Below are positions 27,676 through 36,093 of a stretch of 64,000 nucleotides of DNA, in pieces. The stretch's first letter is position 1. Each line of letters starts with the position of its first letter. Origin of the DNA: Desulfuribacillus alkaliarsenatis (lineage in GTDB: Bacteria; Bacillota; Bacilli; Desulfuribacillales; Desulfuribacillaceae); assembly GCF_001730225.1 (NCBI RefSeq), contig NZ_MIJE01000001.1, positions 124,001-188,000 of the forward strand, given 5' to 3'. Position numbers and translations under genes: made by a program. Below the pieces are notes generated by a model. It was not told the origin of the DNA. It made no database searches and saw only the letters and a program-made list of their open reading frames with translations.

Positions 27676-27699
27676 TCAAAAAATTATAAAGAATACTTA

Positions 27700-27977
27700 G
27701 TTCTAATGGACTAAAGATTAATACTTTGCTTTGATGGAGACTAGTAAATAGTTAATCATCTACCAGGGAATAGACGCCAGCGACTGGAAGCGTCTTAGAT
27801 GGAGAGACTGTAGAATTCACTCCAGAGCTAACGACTGAATTATATTTCATACAGTAGGTCGAACGCAGCCCAGCGTTATGGGAATCAAGTGATTACTAAT
27901 TTAGTAGTAACACGGGTGGTACCGCGGAATTCAAACCTATGTTTCGTCCCGATTTTGGGCGAAGCATGGGTTTTTTT
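27700..27977 (+). promoter_or_regulatory. T-box riboswitch, apparent phenylalanine specifier
   Basis: Leader with all T-box parts. Stem I: GGAG (near 27737) pairs with CTCC, the specifier loop has AGTA on the 5' side and GAATTCA on the 3' side, and the upper arm is closed by CATCTA/TAGATG and GACGC/GCGTC. The T-box sequence GGGTGGTACCGCG is at 27914-27926, followed by a terminator hairpin (27935-27970) and seven T. By position the specifier triplet is TTC (Phe), flanked by GAA and ACTCC. Uncharged tRNA-Phe would then open the terminator and induce the aromatic genes downstream. The T-box call is firm; the codon assignment is an inference. Confidence 0.93.
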
Positions 27978-28024
27978 AATATTCAAAAACATATAAGAAA
28001 ATATAAAAAGCTGGAGGGATCACT

Positions 28025-29140
28025 ATGACAAACACAAGCAATGGATTAGAAAGATTTGTTAGAAACTGCTTACATGATTTAAAACCTTATATTCCGGGCA
28101 AGCCTATTGATGAGGTGAAAAGGGAGCTAGGTTTAGATCGCGTTATTAAATTAGCGTCCAATGAAAATCCGATAGGTGCTTCTGCGGCATCTAAGGAAGC
28201 TACTAGAAAGCTTCTAGACCAAAGTCATATATATCCTGATGGCAACTGTTTTGAACTAAAGCAGGCGATAGTAAAAAACCTGCAGGTGTCTATGGATCAG
28301 CTGATAATTGGTAATGGCTCTGATGAGATTATAAAGCTTTTAGCGGAAGCGTTTTTAAATCAGGGTGACGAAGTAATCGCGCCAACCCCGTCTTTTTCGG
28401 AGTATTGGTTTGCTGCTACGGTAATGAATGCTTATGTTACAGGGGTTCCGTTGAAGGATGATTTTACCTATGACATAGATGCAATGATTCAAGCTGTTAC
28501 GCCGAAAACAAAAATGATTTTCCTATGCAGCCCTAACAATCCGACAGGTACGTACTTATCGAAGACTGAATTAGAAACAATTTTGAACAATATACCTTCA
28601 GATATCGTTGTCGTAATGGATGAGGCGTATTATGAGTACGCAACTGCAGATGACTTTGCAACTGGTATTGATTATATAAATAGTCACCGAGTAGTGGTGC
28701 TTAGAACCTTCTCGAAAGCTTATGGCTTAGCAGCCTATCGTGTTGGATTTGGTATTGCCAGTAAAGAACTGATTCACTATATAAACCGTGTGCGAGAGCC
28801 ATTTAATGTTAATAGCTTTGCACAGGTTGCCGCAACAGCAGCAATAGCAGACCAAAAACATGTAGAGGATAGCAGGGACATAGTTGAAGAAGGGAAAAAG
28901 CTTTTATATAATGCCTTTGAAGAGCTAGGCTTACCGTATGTACCTACACAAGGAAATTTTGTTTTTGTAGATACTAAGAAAGACTCAAAGGATGTATTCA
29001 CGAAGCTTTTACACAGAGGTGTAATAGTACGCTCTGGAGACATTTTTGGTCAGCCGACATATATTCGAGTAACCTTCGGTACGGCTGAGGAGAATGAAAT
29101 ATTTATTAACGAACTTAAGGAAGTATTAGCAGAATTGTAA
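28025..29140 (+). CDS. hisC: histidinol-phosphate / aromatic aminotransferase, HisC family
   Basis: 371 residues, PLP-dependent fold type I. The lysine that binds PLP is in RTFSKAYGLAAYRVGF, and the family segments KLASNENPIGAS, IIGNGSDEII and SPNNPTG are present. Known members transfer amino groups to imidazole-acetol phosphate and often also to phenylpyruvate and 4-hydroxyphenylpyruvate. Here the gene is followed by DAHP synthase and preceded by an apparent Phe-specific T-box, so a role as aromatic aminotransferase in Phe/Tyr synthesis is likely, beside or instead of histidine synthesis. GGAGGG is 7 bases before the ATG. Confidence 0.88.
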   Translation: MTNTSNGLERFVRNCLHDLKPYIPGKPIDEVKRELGLDRVIKLASNENPIGASAASKEATRKLLDQSHIYPDGNCFELKQAIVKNLQVSMDQLIIGNGSDEIIKLLAEAFLNQGDEVIAPTPSFSEYWFAATVMNAYVTGVPLKDDFTYDIDAMIQAVTPKTKMIFLCSPNNPTGTYLSKTELETILNNIPSDIVVVMDEAYYEYATADDFATGIDYINSHRVVVLRTFSKAYGLAAYRVGFGIASKELIHYINRVREPFNVNSFAQVAATAAIADQKHVEDSRDIVEEGKKLLYNAFEELGLPYVPTQGNFVFVDTKKDSKDVFTKLLHRGVIVRSGDIFGQPTYIRVTFGTAEENEIFINELKEVLAEL

Positions 29141-29144
29141 AATT

Positions 29145-29221
29145 GCTAAAAGCTAAAAGCTAAAAGCTAAAAGCTAAAAGCTAAAAGCTAAAAGCTAAAA
29201 GCTAAAAGCTAAAAGCTAAAA
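29145..29221 (+). repeat. eleven perfect tandem copies of a 7-bp repeat between hisC and aroF
   Basis: The unit GCTAAAA is repeated 11 times without any change (77 bases). It begins 4 bases after the hisC stop and ends a few bases before the ribosome site GGAGGG of the next gene. Such a simple repeat can change copy number by slippage, which would alter the spacing in the operon but no reading frame. Confidence 0.95.
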
Positions 29222-29238
29222 AATTTGGAGGGATTTAT

Positions 29239-30306
29239 ATGACAGCAGAAAGATTAAAGGAACTACGTGGTCAATTAGATGATATCAACATAGAGCTATT
29301 AGATTTAATAACAAAAAGGGCAGAAATTGTAGCGGAAATTGGTAAGGTAAAGGCTAAAATCGGTACAAAGCGATTTGACCCTGTACGTGAGAGTCAAATG
29401 CTTGAAGAGCTTGTAAGTAGAAATAATGGGCCATTCTCAGATGATACAATCCGCCACTTATTTAAGCAAATCTTCAAAGCATCATTAGACTTACAAAAAA
29501 CAGATCAACAAAAGGAATTATTAGTAAGTCGTAAAATTAAAACAACGGATACAGTTATAGATATTAAAGGGCTGAAGATTGGGGCTAACAATAAAGTCAT
29601 CATAGCTGGACCTTGTGCGGTAGAAACTTATGAGCAGACATACGCTGCTGCTGAGAATCTAAAGAAACAGGGCGTACGTATGCTGCGCGGCGGTGCCTTT
29701 AAACCAAGAACATCACCGTATGATTTCCAGGGTCTTGGAGAAGAAGGTTTGCAAATTTTACGTAAGGTAGCAGATGAGCTTGACTTAATCGTTGTTAGTG
29801 AAATTGTAAGTCCTTATGACATGGAAGCAGCTCACAAATATATCGATGTAATTCAGATTGGTGCTCGTAACATGCAAAACTTTGAACTACTTAAAGTCGC
29901 AGGAGAAGCAAGTATACCAATTATTCTTAAGCGTGGATTAGCCGCTACCTTAGATGAATTTATGTTTGCTGCTGAGTATGTAGTATCCCATGGTAACAGT
30001 AATGTTATCCTTTGCGAGCGCGGTATTAGAACGTACGAACGTGCAACGAGAAACACATTAGATATTTCGGCGGTTCCAATACTTAAACAAGAAAGCCATT
30101 TGCCAGTTATTGTTGATGTAAGTCACTCAACAGGACGTAAGGATATTGTAATTCCGACGGCTAAGGCATCATTAGCAGCAGGCGCTGATGGTATTATGGT
30201 TGAGCATCATCCAAATCCACCAGTAGCATTATGTGATGCAGCACAGCAATTAAATCCTGCAGAATTTGAACAGTTATGTGAAGCGTTAAAGCCGTTTCTA
30301 AGCTAA
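29239..30306 (+). CDS. aroF: bifunctional chorismate mutase / DAHP synthase
   Basis: 355 residues, fusion as in Bacillus AroA(G). Residues ~1-88 are an AroQ-type chorismate mutase ([23 protein letters not shown]). From residue ~110 a type I-beta DAHP synthase follows: [46 protein letters not shown] and [12 protein letters not shown]. It makes DAHP, the entry compound of the shikimate pathway, and the mutase part usually serves as the feedback sensor for chorismate or prephenate. GGAGGG before the ATG. Second gene behind the T-box, after the heptamer repeat. Confidence 0.94.
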   Translation: MTAERLKELRGQLDDINIELLDLITKRAEIVAEIGKVKAKIGTKRFDPVRESQMLEELVSRNNGPFSDDTIRHLFKQIFKASLDLQKTDQQKELLVSRKIKTTDTVIDIKGLKIGANNKVIIAGPCAVETYEQTYAAAENLKKQGVRMLRGGAFKPRTSPYDFQGLGEEGLQILRKVADELDLIVVSEIVSPYDMEAAHKYIDVIQIGARNMQNFELLKVAGEASIPIILKRGLAATLDEFMFAAEYVVSHGNSNVILCERGIRTYERATRNTLDISAVPILKQESHLPVIVDVSHSTGRKDIVIPTAKASLAAGADGIMVEHHPNPPVALCDAAQQLNPAEFEQLCEALKPFLS

Positions 30307-30401
30307 ATTAGCAAAAAAAAGCAAATTCTATACGAAGTTGCCATTCACTGTCTAAAATGTTACGATGGATGCATATCATTGTATACGGAGGCAGATAGCA
30401 A

Positions 30402-30572
30402 TTGATTACCAATGAGAAAATTGAACGTATTAACGAACTAGCTAGGAAATCTAAGGAATTTGGACTTAGCCGCGATGAGAAGAATGAACAGTTAATGTTG
30501 AGACAAGAGTACATTCAATCTGTGCGCCGATCATTAAAATCAAATCTTGATCAAATACGATTTGTAGATTAG
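30402..30572 (+). CDS. DUF896 (YnzC-like) small protein
   Basis: 56 residues, starting with TTG, with GGAGG 10 bases upstream. The sequence INELARKSKEFGLSRDE and the following RQEYIQSVR is the core of the DUF896 family, two short helices. Related B. subtilis YnzC/YneA-operon proteins are linked to SOS and cell division, but the function is unproven. Confidence 0.85.
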   Translation: MITNEKIERINELARKSKEFGLSRDEKNEQLMLRQEYIQSVRRSLKSNLDQIRFVD

Positions 30573-30596
30573 TTATGATTTGTAGATTAGTTATTA
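30561..30596 (+). repeat. 18-bp tandem duplication at the end of the DUF896 gene
   Basis: TTTGTAGATTAGTTATGA is followed directly by a copy with one or two changes at its end. The first copy contains the stop codon of the DUF896 gene. Confidence 0.75.
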
Positions 30597-30598
30597 AG

Positions 30599-30634
30599 GA
30601 AGAAGTGATATCAATAGATATTGCTTCTTTTTTT
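30599..30634 (+). terminator. terminator after the DUF896 gene
   Basis: AGAAGTGATATC, loop AATA, GATATTGCTTCT (one G-T pair), then a run of T. It ends the aromatic operon or the DUF896 transcript. Confidence 0.75.
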
Positions 30635-30730
30635 CGATTAATGGCGCGTATAGCTGTGGTGGTGCCAAGTTTTGTTTTGTATGTTTTGTAGCTGGTGGGA
30701 CATTTTATATATAGAAGGGGGTGTTTGATA

Positions 30731-30886
30731 ATGGCTAAAGATGTACTTTGTGAAGTAAGTAACTGTAAATACTGGGCTCAGGGGAACAAGTGTGACGCTG
30801 ATTCCATCTATGTCGTAAGTCAATCAGGTCAACAAGCTTCTTCTGAGAAAGAAACAGATTGTAAGACTTTTGAGACTACAATGTAA
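30731..30886 (+). CDS. DUF1540 small cysteine protein
   Basis: 51 residues. The spacing of cysteines (CEVSNCKYWAQGNKC and a fourth in TDCKTF) is the DUF1540 signature, a presumed metal-binding module common in spore formers. AGAAGGGGG lies 8 bases before the ATG at 30731. Stand-alone gene; function unknown. Confidence 0.85.
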   Translation: MAKDVLCEVSNCKYWAQGNKCDADSIYVVSQSGQQASSEKETDCKTFETTM

Positions 30887-30923
30887 TTATGCTGTTTTAA
30901 CAAGTTTGTAGTTTTATTTTTCT

Positions 30924-30974
30924 AAAATGGGTACCTGTATATACACGATTTGTATACATACAGGTATCCATTTT
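30924..30974. repeat. long inverted repeat between two small genes
   Basis: Two 22-base arms (AAAATGG.TACCTGTAT...) with three mismatches around a 7-base loop (CGATTTG). There is no T run after it, so it is not an ordinary terminator. It could be an RNA hairpin or an operator. Confidence 0.7.
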
Positions 30975-31004
30975 ACACTAAAAACTGATGGGGAGTGGGG
31001 ACTA

Positions 31005-31271
31005 TTGATTACTACAAGGCGACATTTTATTAAAGCAGCTATGTCGTTCGTTGTCATAGCATATATTGAACTTCTAACCACGTTACCAGCAAATAGGTAT
31101 AAACCTTCAGAGGTGTTAGAAGAAGTCAGCACTGAACAACATTTAAATCCACAACAAAGATTATATGATTACGAGATGAACACATACATAAGTTCATTTG
31201 GTGAGATGAAGCATATATCTTGCGTTGATTGCTTTGAACTTAACGACTATTTACTACGGGACCTTGCTTAA
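31005..31271 (+). CDS. small exported protein with Tat-like signal
   Basis: 88 residues. I do not recognise the family. A TTG start at 31005 is preceded by GGGGAGTGGGG. The N-terminus TTRRHFIKAAMSFVVIAYIELL fits a twin-arginine signal (T-R-R-x-F-I-K followed by a hydrophobic stretch), though the hydrophobic part could also stay as an anchor. The remaining ~60 residues are polar and end with CVDCFELNDYLL, a CxxC pair. Small size and CxxC could mean cofactor or metal binding, which is speculation. Confidence 0.6.
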   Translation: MITTRRHFIKAAMSFVVIAYIELLTTLPANRYKPSEVLEEVSTEQHLNPQQRLYDYEMNTYISSFGEMKHISCVDCFELNDYLLRDLA

Positions 31272-31446
31272 AATAAAGGGTCTTATTTTTTTGGAATTTT
31301 TTAATCAAATATAAATTGTATTTGATACAAATTTTTATCATTGCCTATTGACAACAGGTATAAAAAGTATTTATAATAAACAAAACAACTAAATCATAGT
31401 AAAACTATCGGAATTACAATAATTAAAAATGAATGAGGTGGCTAAG

Positions 31447-32286
31447 GTGCTTACAATAAAAAAAGTATATAAGAGCTTTCCAGGTGAAAAAACTGACAAC
31501 CTAGTCCTAGATGGAATTGATTTAGAAATTAAAACAGGGGAATTTGTTGCGTTATTAGGGCCATCTGGCTGCGGGAAGACGACGCTTATGAATATTGTAG
31601 CTGGACTAGAGCAGGCAAGCTCGGGCACTGTCACACTTCATGGCAAAGAGGTAACAAAGCCTGGTCCTGATCGCGGGGTAATTTTTCAAGAGTCTGGATT
31701 GTTCCCATGGATGACTGTAGAGCAGAATGTTGCTTTTCCGATGAAGCAGCAAAGTCGCTTTTCAAAAGAATATATCAAAAACTCAGTAGATCGCTATCTA
31801 CGGATGGTGCATTTACATAAGTACCGTGATGCACTGCCCCATCAGCTTTCAGGAGGTATGAAGCAAAGAACGGCAATAGCTCGTACATTCGCTATGGAGC
31901 CAGAGGTACTGCTTATGGATGAACCATTTGCTGCACTTGATGAACAGACACGGATGATGCTCCATTACCAGTTGGGTAAAATCTGGCAGGAGAGTAAGAA
32001 AACAATCATTTTTGTTACTCACAATATCCGTGAAGCGTTAATCCTAGCGGATCGCATAATAGTTATGGCGACACAGCCAGGCAAGATTAAGAAGGAGTTT
32101 ATTATTGAAGAAAGTAGACCAAGGGATTTCCAAAACGATATATTGCATTACCATGAGAAACAAATTTTCGATGCATTAGGTGAAGAGATAGATAAAGTTA
32201 TGAAACAGGAAATGGGGGAGAGTATCTATGCTCAAAAGAATAGGATTCATGGTGATTCTGATTCTTATATGGGAGGGGCTATTTAG
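31447..32286 (+). CDS. ABC transporter ATPase, NitT/TauT (SsuB-like) family
   Basis: About 279 residues. Walker A GPSGCGKTT, Q-loop FQESGLFPWMTVEQNV (the LFPWM segment is typical for nitrate/sulfonate/taurine/pyrimidine importers), signature LSGGMKQR and Walker B LLMDEPFAALDEQTR. The GTG at 31447, with GAGGTGG 6 bases upstream, is preferred over an ATG at 31429 that has no ribosome site. It energises uptake through the permease that overlaps its end by 59 bases. Substrate probably an organosulfur compound, judged by cysK downstream. Confidence 0.88.
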   Translation: MLTIKKVYKSFPGEKTDNLVLDGIDLEIKTGEFVALLGPSGCGKTTLMNIVAGLEQASSGTVTLHGKEVTKPGPDRGVIFQESGLFPWMTVEQNVAFPMKQQSRFSKEYIKNSVDRYLRMVHLHKYRDALPHQLSGGMKQRTAIARTFAMEPEVLLMDEPFAALDEQTRMMLHYQLGKIWQESKKTIIFVTHNIREALILADRIIVMATQPGKIKKEFIIEESRPRDFQNDILHYHEKQIFDALGEEIDKVMKQEMGESIYAQKNRIHGDSDSYMGGAI

Positions 32287-32974
32287 ACTCGAACTATGGG
32301 AGCCATATATGTTCCCATCCCCATGGATGGTTACAGAAACACTATATAGAAATATAGCTTCAGGCGCTTTGATATCAGCAACGATAGCTAGTATGAAACG
32401 CTTGCTGATTGGTTACACATTAGGAGTTGTTATTGGAGTATTCATAGGATTTCTAATTGCTCGCTACAAATTAGTAGAAGAAACATTAGGTTCATTAGTT
32501 CTAGCGTTGCAAACAATCCCAAGCATCGTATGGCTACCGCTTGCACTATTGTGGTTTGGCTTTGGAGAACCAGCAATTATCTTTGTAGTTACCCTTGGTG
32601 GTGTTTGGACGATGGTAATGAACACATCATCAGGAATTAAAAATGTACCTAGGATTTACATTAAGGCTGGGCAAACAATGGGATTAAGTGACGCGAGCAT
32701 GTTAACAAAGGTAATGATACCAGCCGCTGTACCACAAATTATTACAGGAATGCGTTTGTCTTGGGCCTTCGCTTGGAGAGCGTTAATGGCAGGGGAGTTA
32801 ATTGGTGCAGGTGACGGATTAGGATACATCCTAATGTGGGGTAGAGATACTGCAAACATGAGCTTAGTAATATCAATTATGATTATAATTGCACTAATCG
32901 GTATGATTACAGACTCTTTAATCTTTAGTAAGTATGAAAATAAAGTGTTAAGACGCTATGGACTATTGAAGTAA
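32228..32974 (+). CDS. ABC transporter permease, NitT/TauT (SsuC-like) family
   Basis: 248 residues, six hydrophobic helices. Family features: MFPSPWMVTETL near the start, QTIPSIVWLPLALLWFGFG, and the cytoplasmic EAA-like loop GQTMGLSDASMLTKVMIPAA. GGGGGAG is 7 bases before the ATG. The long overlap with the ATPase gene in another frame suggests tight coupling. Confidence 0.9.
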   Translation: MLKRIGFMVILILIWEGLFRLELWEPYMFPSPWMVTETLYRNIASGALISATIASMKRLLIGYTLGVVIGVFIGFLIARYKLVEETLGSLVLALQTIPSIVWLPLALLWFGFGEPAIIFVVTLGGVWTMVMNTSSGIKNVPRIYIKAGQTMGLSDASMLTKVMIPAAVPQIITGMRLSWAFAWRALMAGELIGAGDGLGYILMWGRDTANMSLVISIMIIIALIGMITDSLIFSKYENKVLRRYGLLK

Positions 32975-33036
32975 CAAATATTGAAGTATTAGTGGATATT
33001 GAAGTGTTAGATTTTACAGTGTTCAGAGGTGTGCAG

Positions 33037-34026
33037 ATGAAGAATAGGTACTTAAGCATAACGGTATTATTGATTGTTGTATTATTTATTAGTGCTTGCA
33101 GCCAGTCGTCAGAAACAGATAGCAGTCAGCAATTGAGTATAGGATATTTCCCAAATGTTACACATGCACCAGCGATGGTTGGTATAGAAGCTGGGATATT
33201 TGCGGACCATTTCCCAGAATTGGATTTATCATATCAGACGTTTGCGGTTGGTAACTTATTGATGGATGCCCTTGCCACAGGGAAGATTGATATAGGTTAT
33301 GTTGGTCCAGGACCAGTAATCAACCGCTACCTCCAAGGTGCTAAAGTCCAAATCCTAGCAGGTGCAAGTAATGGTGGTATGCTGCTAGTAGCCAACCCAG
33401 CTACAGATATCAATACGACAGCAGATTTGGCAGGAAATATAGTTGCTACACAAGCTATTGGCGATAGTCGAGACATTATGCTACGCCATCTACTGAGTGA
33501 AAACAACCTAGCGTTGGAACAGCAGGGTGGTACCGTAAGGCACCGAATCCAAGGTGCGGCAACAATCCAAAGTGCTTTTAGTCAGCAACAGCTCGATGCA
33601 GCAATGGCACCTGAACCTTGGGGAAGTCTATTAGAGCAAAACGGTGCCAGGGTAATGCTGGACTGGAATGAGTTTCCGTATGCAGGGCAAGTGCCTGCAA
33701 CGATAATAGTAACTTCTGAAAGTTACGCTAGAAATAACCCTGATATAATAGAAAAATTTCTGCAAGCTCATAAAGAAACAATTATTTATATAGAGCAAAA
33801 TAAAGAAGAAAGCTTAATGATTATGCAGCAACAGATTAGAAATATCACACAACAGGAAATATCGACTGAAGTTTTGGCTAAATCACTTATAAGAAGTCCA
33901 ATATCATTGGAGATAGATCAGGCGGCATTTACAATGGTATTCGAAAATGCTAAAAAAATGAACAATATAACAAATGTACAGTCAGAAGGACTGTTCTACA
34001 AACAAGGGGGAAATGAAAATGAATAA
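33037..34026 (+). CDS. ABC substrate-binding lipoprotein (SsuA/TauA-like), first copy
   Basis: 329 residues. Lipobox FISAC about residue 21, then LSIGYFPNVTHAPAMVGIEAGIF, MDALATGKIDIGYVGPGPVINR, which are the hallmarks of NitT/TauT-type binding proteins. AGAGGTG lies 6 bases before the ATG at 33037. It overlaps the next gene, a paralogue, by 8 bases. The ligand is unknown; the two paralogues may widen the substrate range of one transporter. Confidence 0.88.
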   Translation: MKNRYLSITVLLIVVLFISACSQSSETDSSQQLSIGYFPNVTHAPAMVGIEAGIFADHFPELDLSYQTFAVGNLLMDALATGKIDIGYVGPGPVINRYLQGAKVQILAGASNGGMLLVANPATDINTTADLAGNIVATQAIGDSRDIMLRHLLSENNLALEQQGGTVRHRIQGAATIQSAFSQQQLDAAMAPEPWGSLLEQNGARVMLDWNEFPYAGQVPATIIVTSESYARNNPDIIEKFLQAHKETIIYIEQNKEESLMIMQQQIRNITQQEISTEVLAKSLIRSPISLEIDQAAFTMVFENAKKMNNITNVQSEGLFYKQGGNENE

Positions 34027-35017
34027 GAAAATAATATTTTTAATTACAATCGTTAGTATACTGGCTTTGGTGGCTATGGGTTGCGCGAGTAACGCCAGTA
34101 AAGATAGTAACACAATTAGCATAGGGTATTTCCCTAATATTACCCACGCTCCTGCGATGATTGGTTTGGAAAAAGGATTTTTCGCTGAAGAATTAGAAGG
34201 GTATGAAATTCAAACACATACATTCTCTGGTGGTTCATTATTCATGGATGCAATGGCAACAGGCCAAATTGATATAGGTTATGTTGGGCCAGGGCCAGCA
34301 CTTAACCGTTTTGTGCAAGGCGCTAAGGTAACAATTCTTGCAGGCACAAGTGACGGCGGTGTAATGATAGTAGCAAATCCAGACTCAGGCATTGCAACAT
34401 TAGAAGATTTATCGAACAAAGTAGTGGCAACTCACTCACTAGGATGTACACATGACCTAATTCTTAGGCAGGCATTAGCTCCACTTGGAATGAACATGCA
34501 ACAAGCAGGCGGTACAGTAGTTCACAGATCGCAAAATCCTTCAGCAGTTCGTGGTTTATTTGCACAAAACCAAATCGACGCATCGAGCATTCCAGAGCCA
34601 TGGGGAACTATGCTAGAGGCTGAAGGTGCAGTGGTAGTTAAAGATTGGGATGAACTACCATTTAACGGACGCACGCCAGCGACTGTAATTGTAACATCAC
34701 AGAAGTTTATCGAGCAAAATCCAGAGGCTGTTGAGCAGTTCTTAAAAGCACACGTACGCTCAATCGAGTATATCGAAACTAACACACAGGATTCATTAGA
34801 AGCTATTAACAAAGTGATTAACGATATTACACAACAAGATATAGATGTAGATATTCTTGCTAGATCATTAGAGCGTAGCCCAATGACTTATGAGATTAAC
34901 ATGGAATCAATGGATGCAATGGCTGTGATATCTGAAGAAAGCGGCGTTACTACAAGCTCTAATATCTCTGGTTTGATTGACTTATCCATTTTAGAGCGAG
35001 TACTAGCTAATAGATAA
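34019..35017 (+). CDS. ABC substrate-binding lipoprotein (SsuA/TauA-like), second copy
   Basis: 332 residues, paralogue of the preceding gene (ISIGYFPNITHAPAMIGLEKGFF; MDAMATGQIDIGYVGPGPALNR). Lipobox VAMGCASN. The loop after the second strand reads SLGCTHDLILRQ against AIGDSRDIMLRH in the first copy, so ligand contacts may differ. AGGGGGAA serves the ATG at 34019, within the end of the first copy. cysK follows after 32 bases. Confidence 0.88.
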   Translation: MNKKIIFLITIVSILALVAMGCASNASKDSNTISIGYFPNITHAPAMIGLEKGFFAEELEGYEIQTHTFSGGSLFMDAMATGQIDIGYVGPGPALNRFVQGAKVTILAGTSDGGVMIVANPDSGIATLEDLSNKVVATHSLGCTHDLILRQALAPLGMNMQQAGGTVVHRSQNPSAVRGLFAQNQIDASSIPEPWGTMLEAEGAVVVKDWDELPFNGRTPATVIVTSQKFIEQNPEAVEQFLKAHVRSIEYIETNTQDSLEAINKVINDITQQDIDVDILARSLERSPMTYEINMESMDAMAVISEESGVTTSSNISGLIDLSILERVLANR

Positions 35018-35049
35018 AAGAAAACTTAGTAAGAATAGAGGAGATAAGT

Positions 35050-35967
35050 ATGAAGGTAGTAAACAATATAACAGAGCTCGTGGGAAACACTCCTCTCGTA
35101 AAATTAAACAGAGTTGTGCATGCAAATTCTGCTGAAGTGTATGCAAAGCTGGAATTCTTCAATCCTACAAAAAGTGTCAAGGATAGAGCAGCGCTAAATA
35201 TGTTCATGGAGGCAGAAAAGCAAGGGTTGATTAACAAGGATAGTACAATCATAGAGCCTACTAGCGGTAATACAGGGATAGGTTTAGCGATGGTTGGGGC
35301 TGCCCTTGGATATCGTACAATTCTAGTAATGCCAGATTCTATGACCCTTGAGCGTATACTGATTCTTAAGGCCTACGGTGCAGAAGTAGTTTTAACGCCT
35401 GGTGACAAGCGGATGCCAGGAGCTATAGAAAAGGCTGAACAGCTCCTAGCTGAGATTCCAAATAGCTTTATGCCGCAACAATTTAATAACCTTGCAAATC
35501 CTGATATACACAGGACAACTACGGCACTAGAGATTCTTCGTGAGCTTGATGGGAAGCTTGATGCATTTGTAGCCACAGCTGGCACTGGGGGAACAATAAC
35601 GGGAACGGGTGAAACCTTGAAGCAGCAACTTCCTGAGATAGAAATTCATGTCGTCGAACCACAGGGTTCACCTGTATTATCTGGTGGAGAACCAGGTAGT
35701 CATAAGATTATCGGAACAAGCCCAGGCTTCGTACCGAGTATTCTAAACCAAAAAATATATGATGAAATACATTTGATTAGCGATGAAGATGCAATTCAAA
35801 TGACAAAGGACCTTGCTAGAAAAGAGGGTATTTTGGTCGGAGTATCAGGTGGGGCGGCTATATTTACTGCTGTAAAAGTAGCAGCTAAGCTTAGCCCTGA
35901 GCAAAAGGTAGTCGTCATTGCCCCTGACACGGGTGAAAGATATCTAAGTATGGGCTTCTTTGGATAG
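35050..35967 (+). CDS. cysK: cysteine synthase A (O-acetylserine sulfhydrylase)
   Basis: 305 residues, PLP fold type II. PLP lysine in NPTKSVKDRAAL, phosphate loop PTSGNTGIGLAM, substrate-side segment AGTGGTITGTG, C-terminal GVSGGAAI. Makes cysteine from O-acetylserine and sulfide. It closes the ABC transporter operon, which supports an organosulfur or sulfur-related import role for that transporter. Confidence 0.92.
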   Translation: MKVVNNITELVGNTPLVKLNRVVHANSAEVYAKLEFFNPTKSVKDRAALNMFMEAEKQGLINKDSTIIEPTSGNTGIGLAMVGAALGYRTILVMPDSMTLERILILKAYGAEVVLTPGDKRMPGAIEKAEQLLAEIPNSFMPQQFNNLANPDIHRTTTALEILRELDGKLDAFVATAGTGGTITGTGETLKQQLPEIEIHVVEPQGSPVLSGGEPGSHKIIGTSPGFVPSILNQKIYDEIHLISDEDAIQMTKDLARKEGILVGVSGGAAIFTAVKVAAKLSPEQKVVVIAPDTGERYLSMGFFG

Positions 35968-36014
35968 AACCATAAAGTCTTAAAAAAGCCTTAATGCTAA
36001 AAGTTAATTTTTCA

Positions 36015-36043
36015 TTGACGCACAAGCCTCTATTCAGTTAATG
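36015..36043 (+). promoter_or_regulatory. possible promoter for trpB
   Basis: TTGACG (36015-36020), 17 bases, TTAATG (36038-36043). The -10 element is imperfect. Confidence 0.4.
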
Positions 36044-36093
36044 TATATAGTAGCTAGGCAGTTAGCTGAGAAAAAATAGAGGAGATGAGTGTA

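Noticed and set aside
29145-29221. CRISPR-like repeat
   Set aside because: Units are 7 bases without spacers; it is a simple tandem repeat.
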